Source of the DNA: JBPYCR01 sp051846915 | GTDB lineage: Bacteria > Bacillota > Bacilli > Bacillales > Amphibacillaceae | DNA: 64,000 nt | NCBI RefSeq assembly: GCF_051846915.1 | Contig: NZ_JBPYCR010000007.1 | Location: 57,463 to 121,462, forward strand | Direction of reading: 5' to 3' | Translations under genes and position numbers: made by a program | The notes under the pieces: generated by a model | Seen by the model: only the letters and a program-made list of their open reading frames with translations | Told to the model about the DNA's origin: nothing | Databases searched by the model: none | Shown here: positions 1-7,332 of the stretch, one piece after another | Position numbering within the stretch: position 1 is the first letter of the stretch | How the letters are laid out: every line of letters begins with the position of its first letter

Positions 1-2
1 GG

Positions 3-1079
3 ATTATTACGAAACCTTTGCAAGAACTGGAAGCGGCTGCTTCATATGCAGCAAAAGGGGACTTGAGTCAAACGATCAATATTCCAAAATCGGATGATGA
101 AATCCGCTCATTAAGTATTGCCTTTGATACGATGTTGAAAAATATTACGAATATGGTGCATAATATTGAATCGAACTTTGAGCATACGAATGATAATGTT
201 GTTCGAATAAAAAAAGTAGCAAATCAAGCAGCTGATCATTCCGAAATGATTAGCGCTTCTTCAGATGATATTTCTAAAGGTGCGGTCAGTTCGGCCGAAG
301 CTATTCAAGAAACAGCTGAAGCAGTGGAAGAAGCAACGAGACTTGCTGAAGAGGTACAAGAGAAAGCGGACCAATCAAAACAAAAGTCAAATGAAATGTT
401 AGAGACGTTAAATACGAGCAAAGATGTGGTAAACAAATTAGTCGAAGGGATTCAAAAACTGGCAACCGAACAAGAAGCATCGTTAAAGGATGTCGAGCAT
501 TTAAAACAAAATGCACTGCAAGTTGAAACAATCATTACGATGGTTGGTGAAATTGCTGAACAGACAAATTTGTTGGCTCTTAATGCGTCAATTGAAGCTG
601 CACGAGCTGGTGAGCATGGACGTGGATTTGCCGTTGTTGCTGATGAAATTCGTAAACTGGCTGATCAAAGTGCGAAAGCCGTTCAACGGATATCCGATCT
701 AATTGTAGCAATTCAAAACGGGGTAAATCTAGTTGTTAATCAGATTAATGATAATGTGGAACATGCAAATAAAGAAGCAAAAAGCGGTGTGAAAACGAAT
801 AAAGCGATTGAGGAAATGTCCGGTTCGATTGTAGAAGTAGCATCTGAGGTCGATACCATTACAAACCTCGTCAGTAAGCAATTGGAATCCATTCAAGGAA
901 CGGTGAAGCAATCACAGGAAGTAGCTGCAATCGCTGAAGAAACATCCGCTGCATCCGAAGAAGTGAATGCAGCCGTACAAGAACAAACGAGTACGATTGA
1001 TGAGGTCGATTATTTAGCGGAGCAACTGGATAAACAAGCTCAACGGTTAAAAGAGCAAATCAATCAGTTTAAAATGTAA
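3..1079 (+). CDS. methyl-accepting chemotaxis protein, 3' part (5' end outside the window)
   Basis: This is the cytoplasmic part of a transmembrane chemoreceptor that signals to CheA/CheW. The reading frame is open to the window edge and begins inside a HAMP domain (ITKPLQELE), so the ligand-binding and membrane parts lie upstream and the TTG at 18 is not a real start. The HAMP remainder fills about the first 55 visible residues. A long coiled-coil signalling domain follows, with the highly conserved hairpin tip EQTNLLALNASIEAARAGE near visible residue 190 and GRGFAVVADEIRKLA just after it. The heptad-rich C-terminal helix ends QINQFKM, with no CheR-docking pentapeptide visible. The ligand cannot be inferred. 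Confidence 0.95.
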   Translation: MITKPLQELEAAASYAAKGDLSQTINIPKSDDEIRSLSIAFDTMLKNITNMVHNIESNFEHTNDNVVRIKKVANQAADHSEMISASSDDISKGAVSSAEAIQETAEAVEEATRLAEEVQEKADQSKQKSNEMLETLNTSKDVVNKLVEGIQKLATEQEASLKDVEHLKQNALQVETIITMVGEIAEQTNLLALNASIEAARAGEHGRGFAVVADEIRKLADQSAKAVQRISDLIVAIQNGVNLVVNQINDNVEHANKEAKSGVKTNKAIEEMSGSIVEVASEVDTITNLVSKQLESIQGTVKQSQEVAAIAEETSAASEEVNAAVQEQTSTIDEVDYLAEQLDKQAQRLKEQINQFKM

Positions 1080-1171
1080 AAAAATAAGCGTAAAATAAAG
1101 ATAGAAGGATCGATTAATCAAAAAGCCTATTTTATGAGTTTGAAAGCCAACAAAGAAGGGTGCTGAATAAA

Positions 1172-1612
1172 ATGAAAGTAATTATAACAGCAGATCATGC
1201 TGGCATGACAGTGCGTAATGAAGTGATCAGCTTGCTGGAGGAAATGGGTATTGAATACGAGGATACCGGTTGTGACTGTACAACTTCTGTTGATTATCCG
1301 GACTATGCGTTACCGGCTGCGAAGCGAGTGGCTGAGGGCGAGTTTGACCGTGGAATTTTTATTTGTGGAACGGGTATCGGCATGTCAATATCCGCAAATA
1401 AAGTAAAAGGCATTCGATGTGCGTTGACCCATGATGTGTACAGTGCAAAGCTAACAAGGCAGCATAATGACTCCAATGTGCTTGCAATGGGAGAGCGTGT
1501 AGTTGGACCAGGACTGGCACGAGAAATTGCCAAAGTATGGTTAGAAACAGAATTTGATGGTGGTCGCCATGCAAATCGAATAGGAAAAATAGCAACCTAC
1601 GAAAATGAATAA
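1172..1612 (+). CDS. rpiB: ribose-5-phosphate isomerase B
   Basis: RpiB/LacAB-family sugar-phosphate isomerase of 146 residues, interconverting ribulose 5-phosphate and ribose 5-phosphate in the non-oxidative pentose phosphate pathway. Visible signatures are TADHAG at the N-terminus, the phosphate/active-site loop FICGTGIGMSISANK with the catalytic Cys at residue 65, and RQHNDSNVLAMGERVVG with His98. The frame stays open to a GTG at 1160, but the ribosome site AAGAAGGG (1153-1160) is best spaced for the ATG at 1172, which also gives the family's usual N-terminus MKVIITADHAG. In B. subtilis the orthologue (ywlF) likewise sits beside ywlG, glyA and upp. Confidence 0.95.
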   Translation: MKVIITADHAGMTVRNEVISLLEEMGIEYEDTGCDCTTSVDYPDYALPAAKRVAEGEFDRGIFICGTGIGMSISANKVKGIRCALTHDVYSAKLTRQHNDSNVLAMGERVVGPGLAREIAKVWLETEFDGGRHANRIGKIATYENE

Positions 1613-1683
1613 GACTTGCTCAAATCAGCGGGTGTATGGTGCAGTTTCCATTGCTCCCACAACGAAAGAAAGGTGAATGAGAA

Positions 1684-2232
1684 ATGAAACAGTTTTTGGA
1701 CCGAGTGAAAAAGGATATGGCTACAATTGTTTCCGAATGGGAAAATAGTGGACACTTAAAAGCAGGGCAGTTATTTGTTATTGGCTGCTCGACAAGCGAA
1801 GTTGCTGGGGAACATATTGGAACTTCCGGTAGTGAAGAAATAGCAGCAGTTATTTTGGAGCAACTCGAAAAGCTGGAACAAGCAACAGGTATTCACCTTG
1901 TGTTTCAATGTTGTGAACACTTAAATCGGGCACTCGTTATCGACCGTGAACTATTGCAAAATCTGCGATTGGATGATGTAGCAGTCATACCAGTAGCTAA
2001 AGCCGGCGGGTCCATGGCTGCATATGCATACAAACAGAAGAAGGACCCTGTTGTAGTAGAAACGATTCATGCACATGCGGGCATGGATATCGGTGATACG
2101 ATGATCGGTATGCATTTAAAGCACGTTGCCGTCCCACTTCGATTTGAACAAAAAATGGTCGGAGAGGCACGGGTAACAGGAGCCCGCACTAGACCAAAGC
2201 TTGTTGGTGGAGTCCGTGCTTGCTATAAATAA
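1684..2232 (+). CDS. ywlG: YwlG/TIGR01440 family protein
   Basis: UPF0340/TIGR01440 family protein of 182 residues, a conserved Firmicutes protein of unknown biochemical role that usually sits between rpiB and glyA, as here. Recognisable parts are the N-terminal helix ending in GCSTSEVAGEHIG, the central FQCCEHLNRALVIDRE segment and the HAHAGMDIGDTMIGMHLKHV motif near the C-terminus. No signal peptide or membrane segment is evident. The ATG follows an AAAGGTGA ribosome site. It is probably cotranscribed with rpiB, 71 bp upstream. The identity of the family is secure, but no function can be assigned. Confidence 0.9.
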   Translation: MKQFLDRVKKDMATIVSEWENSGHLKAGQLFVIGCSTSEVAGEHIGTSGSEEIAAVILEQLEKLEQATGIHLVFQCCEHLNRALVIDRELLQNLRLDDVAVIPVAKAGGSMAAYAYKQKKDPVVVETIHAHAGMDIGDTMIGMHLKHVAVPLRFEQKMVGEARVTGARTRPKLVGGVRACYK

Positions 2233-2355
2233 TTTTCATGAAGCCTGGAAATATTTTTAGCTAATGCCTAAAAAGGTAATAGTGATAGAAGTTCAAACTG
2301 CTGAAAAAGCATTAAAGCTGTTTTTAACAAGATAATATAGCGATAGCTTTTCAAT

Positions 2356-2388
2356 GCCCTCTTAACCTACGCGGTTAAAAGGGCGTTT
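2356..2388 (+). terminator. rho-independent terminator after ywlG
   Basis: GCCCTCTTAACC and GGTTAAAAGGGC form a 12-bp stem with one mismatch around a TACGC loop, followed by a short T run. It closes the rpiB-ywlG unit before the next gene. Confidence 0.7.
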
Positions 2389-2423
2389 AGCTTTACTCAA
2401 CGGAACCGGAAGGAAAGATTTGA

Positions 2424-3191
2424 ATGTGCTTGATTAACTTTCAATTTCATGAGCATCCGAACTATAAACTCATCTTGACAGCGAATCGAGATGAATTCTA
2501 CAATCGACCGACAGCTGCAGCTCACTTTTGGGAAGATTATCCGCAAATTTTGGCCGGTCGAGATTTACAACGAATGGGAACATGGCTTGGAATTACAAAA
2601 ACAGGTCGATTTGCTGCTTTGACCAACTATCGCGATTCGAGTCAAAAAGCAATCAGTCCACGTTCGCGCGGGGACATAGTGGCTAATTATTTAAAAAAGG
2701 ATACAGCACCTGCTGAGTATATAGCTTCGTTGCAAAAGCACCGCCAGGAATATAATGGTTATAACATTATAGTTGGAGATCCAGATCAACTTTTTTATTA
2801 TTCTAATATTGAAAATGAGGTTAAACAGATCTCCCCGGGTACGCACGGGTTAAGCAATCACTTTTTGAATACGCCATGGCCAAAAGTGATACAAGGAAAT
2901 AAAAATTTAAAATCATATACAAGTGTTAATCAAACGATTGATCAACCAGATGAATTGTTTCGGACGATTTCCGACACGACGGAAGCAAATGATGAAAATC
3001 TTCCTGATACAGGAGTGGGTTATGATTTGGAGCGTAAATTATCGTCCCAGTTTATTGTTATGCCCGATTATGGCACACGCGCCTCAACCGTTTTACTTGT
3101 TGACAAAAACAATTATATTTATTTGAAGGAAAAAACGTTTGAAAACGGACGATTTACCTGCGAAACACAATTTTCTTTTGCAGCCGAATAA
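2424..3191 (+). CDS. TANGO2/NRDE family protein
   Basis: Protein of 255 residues of the NRDE (TANGO2-like) family. It begins with the hallmark MCLINFQF and carries ANRDEFYNRPT at residues 20-30, the motif that names the family. The second-position Cys after the initiator Met is typical; an Ntn-hydrolase-like fold has been proposed, but no reaction is established. Other conserved pieces are ILAGRDLQRMGTWLGITKTG and the FAALTNYRD strand, with GTRASTVLLVD near the C-terminus. The ATG at 2424 is preceded by AAGGAAAG. It lies alone between two terminators, so it is likely monocistronic. No export signal is present. Confidence 0.9.
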   Translation: MCLINFQFHEHPNYKLILTANRDEFYNRPTAAAHFWEDYPQILAGRDLQRMGTWLGITKTGRFAALTNYRDSSQKAISPRSRGDIVANYLKKDTAPAEYIASLQKHRQEYNGYNIIVGDPDQLFYYSNIENEVKQISPGTHGLSNHFLNTPWPKVIQGNKNLKSYTSVNQTIDQPDELFRTISDTTEANDENLPDTGVGYDLERKLSSQFIVMPDYGTRASTVLLVDKNNYIYLKEKTFENGRFTCETQFSFAAE

Positions 3192-3230
3192 ATGCTGTAC
3201 ATTGTGTAGTTGCTTGTTTTTTCATCGCAG

Positions 3231-3281
3231 CGTCTGTCGACAAGCGGGAGATGGAAACAGACAGACGGTTCCTTTTTTGGT
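3231..3281 (+). terminator. terminator after the NRDE gene
   Basis: An 8-bp perfect stem, CGTCTGTC and GACAGACG, encloses a 21-nt loop and is followed by the T-rich stretch TTCCTTTTTT. Confidence 0.6.
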
Positions 3282-3380
3282 AGAATAGTCGGTACGTATA
3301 ATACATGAACAACCTATCAATTTTTGATATGATAAAAAAGTATTGAAATGAAAATCGGTGAAATACGGGAGGTTCAAGGA

Positions 3381-4616
3381 ATGGAACATTTAAAGCGTGA
3401 TGATCAAGAGCTATACGAAGCAATCCAAGCGGAGAGAAAACGACAGCAGGAAAAAATAGAACTCATCGCCTCGGAAAATTTTGTATCGGAAGCTGTAATG
3501 GAAGCACAAGGTTCTGTACTGACGAATAAATATGCAGAAGGATATCCGGATAAGCGATATTACGGTGGGTGCGAGTATGTCGACGTTGCCGAGAATTTGG
3601 CACGCGATCGTGCTAAAGAAATCTTTGGTGCAGATCATGTGAATGTACAACCACACTCTGGTGCCCAAGCAAACATGGCCGTTTACTTCACAATCTTGGA
3701 ACTTGGCGACACGGTATTAGGCATGAACTTAAGCCACGGTGGGCATTTAACTCATGGCAGTCCGGTTAACTATAGCGGCAAGTTTTATAATTTTGTTGAA
3801 TATGGCGTGGACAAGGAAACAGAATTAATTGATTATGATGATGTTTTAAATAAAGCACAAGAAGTAAAACCGAAGCTAATTGTAGTAGGTGCCAGTGCTT
3901 ATTCTCGTGAAATTGACTTCAGCAAATTTCGGGAAATTGCAGATGAAGTTGGGGCGTATTTAATGGCTGATATGGCACATATTGCCGGGCTTGTCGCTGC
4001 TGGACTTCATCCAAATCCGATCCCGTATGCGGACTTTGTTACAACGACGACACATAAAACATTGCGCGGTCCACGTGGCGGCATGATTTTATGCAAAGAA
4101 AAATATGCAAAGCAAATTGATAAAACCGTCTTCCCGGGTTTGCAGGGAGGCCCTTTAATGCACGTGATTGCTGCAAAAGCAGCTTCATTTAAAGAAGTGC
4201 TAAGTGAAGATTTTAAAACATATGTTAAACAAATTATCGCCAATGCCAAAGCATTCAGTGAAGCCTTGACTGAAGAAGGAATCCGCATCGTTTCCGGAGG
4301 TACAGACAATCATTTGTTGCTGCTTGATGTTACACCGTTACAACTGACTGGAAAAGTAGCCGAGGAAGTGCTTGATAAAGTCGGTGTAACCGCAAATAAG
4401 AACACAATCCCATATGATACGGAAAGTCCATTTGTAACGAGCGGTGTCCGTGTAGGAACAGCGGCTGTAACGACACGTGGGTTTAAAGAAACCGATATGA
4501 AGGAAGTCGCAGCAATTATTGCTTTAACATTGAAGAACCATGAAGACGAAGCTAAATTAGAGGAAGCTTCCAAGCGCGTATTAGAGCTAACGAGCAAATT
4601 TCCACTTTACGTATAA
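3381..4616 (+). CDS. glyA: serine hydroxymethyltransferase
   Basis: PLP-dependent enzyme converting serine and tetrahydrofolate to glycine and 5,10-methylene-THF, the main one-carbon source. Of 411 residues, it shows IELIASENF, the GEYPDKRYYGG-like segment, HSGAQAN and the PLP lysine in TTTTHKTLRGPRGG (Lys226). The frame is open upstream to an ATG at 3348, but GGGAGG (3368-3372) is correctly spaced for the ATG at 3381, which gives the normal start MEHLKRDDQELYEAI. The length matches Bacillus GlyA. The position between ywlG and upp is the conserved Bacillaceae order. Confidence 0.97.
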   Translation: MEHLKRDDQELYEAIQAERKRQQEKIELIASENFVSEAVMEAQGSVLTNKYAEGYPDKRYYGGCEYVDVAENLARDRAKEIFGADHVNVQPHSGAQANMAVYFTILELGDTVLGMNLSHGGHLTHGSPVNYSGKFYNFVEYGVDKETELIDYDDVLNKAQEVKPKLIVVGASAYSREIDFSKFREIADEVGAYLMADMAHIAGLVAAGLHPNPIPYADFVTTTTHKTLRGPRGGMILCKEKYAKQIDKTVFPGLQGGPLMHVIAAKAASFKEVLSEDFKTYVKQIIANAKAFSEALTEEGIRIVSGGTDNHLLLLDVTPLQLTGKVAEEVLDKVGVTANKNTIPYDTESPFVTSGVRVGTAAVTTRGFKETDMKEVAAIIALTLKNHEDEAKLEEASKRVLELTSKFPLYV

Positions 4617-4665
4617 AAAGAGTGGTTACAGCATGTGCGCGGATAAAATATAGTTTATAAAATAA

Positions 4666-4703
4666 GCTAGCAGACACACTTTTTCGACAGTGTTCCTGCT
4701 AGC
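4666..4703 (+). terminator. candidate hairpin terminator after glyA
   Basis: GCTAGCAG and CTGCTAGC pair around an imperfect inner stem (ACACT...AGTGT). The tail is only moderately T-rich (TATATTTAT), so termination is inferred. Confidence 0.45.
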
Positions 4704-4955
4704 TATATTTATAGGGTATGTATAAATATAACGAACTTTTGGATCATCCATAAAGGTGTTGACCTCTGCAAGTATAGTGTCATTTTGCCCAATGTTGACC
4801 ATTTCCATATTTGCAATAGTAATTTATATACAATGCATTGATCAAAACATATCTAGATTCATTTCTTAACGTAATCGAAGGATTCACGCTTGAAAGCTGT
4901 AGTCTTTTTCTGTACAATTTTGACGATGGACTAAAATAAGAGAGGATGTAATAGC

Positions 4956-5585
4956 GTGAGCAACGTATTTGTACTGGAACATCCGCTAATACAGCATAAG
5001 TTAACATACATAAGAGATAAAAACACGGGAACGAAAGAGTTCCGAGAGCTCGTTGATGAAGTTTCCATGTTGATGGCTTTTGAAATTACGAGAGATCTTC
5101 CACTGAAGGAAATAACAGTTGAGACTCCTGTGAAAGAAGCGAAATCGAATATATTAGCCGGTAAAAAAATTGGCTTGATTCCAATTTTGCGAGCAGGATT
5201 AGGAATGGTAGATGCAATGCTTAATTTACTTCCTGCTGCTCGGGTCGGTCATGTTGGGCTTTATCGTGACCCGGAAACATTACTGCCTGTCGAATATTAT
5301 ATTAAGTTACCGTCTGATATTGCCGAGCGTAAATTGATTGTCCTTGATCCGATGCTTGCAACTGGCGGATCTGCCAATGATGCCATTGATTCGTTGAAAA
5401 AACGCGGTGCAAAAAGTATAAGCTTGATGTGTTTAATTGCTGCTCCTGAAGGCGTGGAATTAATTAAAGAAAACCATCCCGATGTTGACATATACTTAGG
5501 TGGACTTGACGATGAATTGAATGAAAAAGGATATATCGTACCTGGTCTTGGTGATGCTGGAGATCGTCTATTTGGTACGAAATAG
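4956..5585 (+). CDS. upp: uracil phosphoribosyltransferase
   Basis: Pyrimidine salvage enzyme of 209 residues making UMP from uracil and PRPP. The PRPP-binding loop VLDPMLATGGSANDAI lies near residue 130, IPILRAGLGMVDAM is the conserved N-terminal strand, and YIVPGLGDAGDRLFGTK is the uracil-binding C-terminus. It starts at GTG 4956 after AGAGAGGATG. The length is exactly that of the Bacillus enzyme. It lies between glyA and wecB as in related genomes and is probably transcribed with wecB 131 bp downstream, since no clear terminator separates them. Confidence 0.97.
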   Translation: MSNVFVLEHPLIQHKLTYIRDKNTGTKEFRELVDEVSMLMAFEITRDLPLKEITVETPVKEAKSNILAGKKIGLIPILRAGLGMVDAMLNLLPAARVGHVGLYRDPETLLPVEYYIKLPSDIAERKLIVLDPMLATGGSANDAIDSLKKRGAKSISLMCLIAAPEGVELIKENHPDVDIYLGGLDDELNEKGYIVPGLGDAGDRLFGTK

Positions 5586-5716
5586 TTCCATTTCGATTTT
5601 TTTGTGAAGTGTAACAATAAAATGTTTTAACTAATAGAATGCTTGGAAGTTGTTGGTATTTTTGCTAGTTATAGGAGAACTGTGTGAACGAATATAAATT
5701 GGAGTGAAACGATGGC

Positions 5717-6838
5717 ATGCGTAAAAAAATTAAAGTGATGTCGATTTTCGGGACAAGGCCGGAAGCAATTAAAATGGCACCCCTTGTATTAGAACTGAAT
5801 AAACGATCCGATGAATTCGAATCGATCGTTACTGTTACAGCGCAACACCGAGAAATGCTCGATCAAGTCATGGAAATTTTCGATATCACTGCAGACTATG
5901 ATCTAAACATTATGAAAAGCAAGCAATCACTCGCCCAAATTACGACGAGAGCGCTCGAAGGTCTTGATGAAGTAATGAAAGAAACAAAGCCGGATATCGT
6001 ACTCGTTCATGGCGATACTAGTACAACTTTTGCCGCTTCACTTGCTGCTTATTACAATCAAATTGCGCTCGGACATGTGGAAGCAGGTTTACGTACGTGG
6101 GATAAATATTCCCCTTATCCGGAAGAAATGAACCGGCAACTAACTGGTGTGATGGCTGATTTACACTTTTCGCCGACGGATAAATCGAAACAAAATTTGT
6201 TAAATGAAAATAAAGCGCCAGAAAGCATCACTGTAACAGGGAATACGGCGATTGATGCATTAAAAACAACCGTTGATTCGAGTTATACGCACCCGTTACT
6301 GGATGGTCTTGATAACAACCGATTAGTATTAATGACAGCCCATCGTCGCGAAAATCTCGGAAATAACATGGAGCAAATGTTTCGAGCAATAAAACGTCTC
6401 GTTGAAACACACGACGATATCCGTGTTATCTATCCCGTCCATTTAAATCCAGTCGTTAAACAGACAGCCGATGAAATTCTCGGGAACGATGACCGGATAC
6501 AATTAATTGAACCGCTTGGCGTTGTAGATTTTCATAACTTTGCAGCGAAATCCCATTTAATTCTGACGGATTCCGGTGGTATTCAGGAAGAAGCGCCTTC
6601 ACTTGGTGTGCCGGTTCTCGTGCTGCGTGACACGACTGAACGTCCGGAAGGGATTGATGCGGGGACATTAAAGCTTGCCGGAACCGATGAAGAGACCATT
6701 TTCAATATGGCCAATGAATTACTTTCTGACCCATCAGCATACAAGGAAATGGCACAAGCAGCTAATCCATACGGTGATGGACATGCTTCAGCACGAATTG
6801 CCGACGCGATTGTAGAATATTTTGATTCAAAAAATTAA
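5717..6838 (+). CDS. wecB: UDP-N-acetylglucosamine 2-epimerase (non-hydrolysing)
   Basis: WecB/MnaA enzyme of 373 residues interconverting UDP-GlcNAc and UDP-ManNAc, the precursor of the teichoic-acid linkage unit. Signatures are FGTRPEAIKMAPLV at the N-terminus, VHGDTSTTFAAS, GHVEAGLRTWDKYSPYPEE, TAHRRENLG and LTDSGGIQEEAPSLGVPVLVLRDTTERPE split over residues 280-310. An out-of-frame ATG at 5712 overlaps the start region; the in-frame ATG at 5717 follows GGAGTGAAACGA. In B. subtilis the orthologue is mnaA. Functionally it matches the tagO and TagB-like genes near 53 kb. Confidence 0.96.
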   Translation: MRKKIKVMSIFGTRPEAIKMAPLVLELNKRSDEFESIVTVTAQHREMLDQVMEIFDITADYDLNIMKSKQSLAQITTRALEGLDEVMKETKPDIVLVHGDTSTTFAASLAAYYNQIALGHVEAGLRTWDKYSPYPEEMNRQLTGVMADLHFSPTDKSKQNLLNENKAPESITVTGNTAIDALKTTVDSSYTHPLLDGLDNNRLVLMTAHRRENLGNNMEQMFRAIKRLVETHDDIRVIYPVHLNPVVKQTADEILGNDDRIQLIEPLGVVDFHNFAAKSHLILTDSGGIQEEAPSLGVPVLVLRDTTERPEGIDAGTLKLAGTDEETIFNMANELLSDPSAYKEMAQAANPYGDGHASARIADAIVEYFDSKN

Positions 6839-6842
6839 TCAT

Positions 6843-6876
6843 GTGTACTGTCGATTGTGATTCAACTTCAGTACAC
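6843..6876. repeat. 8-bp inverted repeat downstream of wecB
   Basis: GTGTACTG and CAGTACAC are perfect complements with an 18-nt loop. It may fold in the wecB transcript just ahead of the stronger terminator at 6898. Confidence 0.5.
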
Positions 6877-6897
6877 TAATTAAATATATAAAACACA

Positions 6898-6931
6898 AAA
6901 CAGTTAATGTCTTCCCATTAGCTGTTTTTTT
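6898..6931 (+). terminator. rho-independent terminator after wecB
   Basis: AAACAGTTAATG pairs with CATTAGCTGTTT (one wobble), followed by a run of seven T. Confidence 0.8.
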
Positions 6932-7034
6932 GACGTTTTTTAAGTGGGTTTATTGAATAAAAACAACTTCGATGGTGTTTGTTTTACAGAGTGATTTAAT
7001 GTATATTCCTCCTTTTTTTCCAAAAACTAAGGCT

Positions 7035-7298
7035 AAGAAAAGCGCAAGCGCCCTGGTCAGCCTCAGGCATAGCTTAAGCAAGAAATCGTAGCGGCGGTTA
7101 TTGTCACGAAGAGTTATTGCTTAAGACCTCGAGGGGCTGGGCTGGCAGGCTTAGAACGCCACGTCCTGGGACTGCGCGTGAATGCTCGCCCCACCGAAAA
7201 GACTTGCACTAGAACATCCTGGGACTGTAGCTACGCTTTCTTCCCATCGAAAAAATTTGTACGTCGAAGCTAGATAGCTATAAACAAAATTTTATACT
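7035..7298 (-). repeat. dispersed hairpin repeat, copy 1 (inverted orientation)
   Basis: Noncoding element whose reverse complement matches the copy at 36.7 kb over most of its length. It starts with AAGAAAAGCGCAAGCGCCC and ends with AAGCTAGATAGCTAT, the mirror of the TAGCTGTCTAGCTTAAGCGCCC-type end of the other copies. Its centre has GCTTAAGCAAGAAATCGTAG facing CGAAGAGTTATTGCTTAAG, so it folds into a long imperfect hairpin. Compared with copy 2 it carries an extra segment of roughly 100 bp near its right side, with repeated CCTGGGACTG motifs (about 7166 and 7219). Confidence 0.8.
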
Positions 7299-7332
7299 TT
7301 TTGATTTTTTTTAAAAAAGGAGCCCCCCCTAT

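Noticed and set aside
4626..5007. Minus-strand frames between glyA and upp
   Set aside because: They overlap the upp start and leader, have no ribosome site and show no family features.
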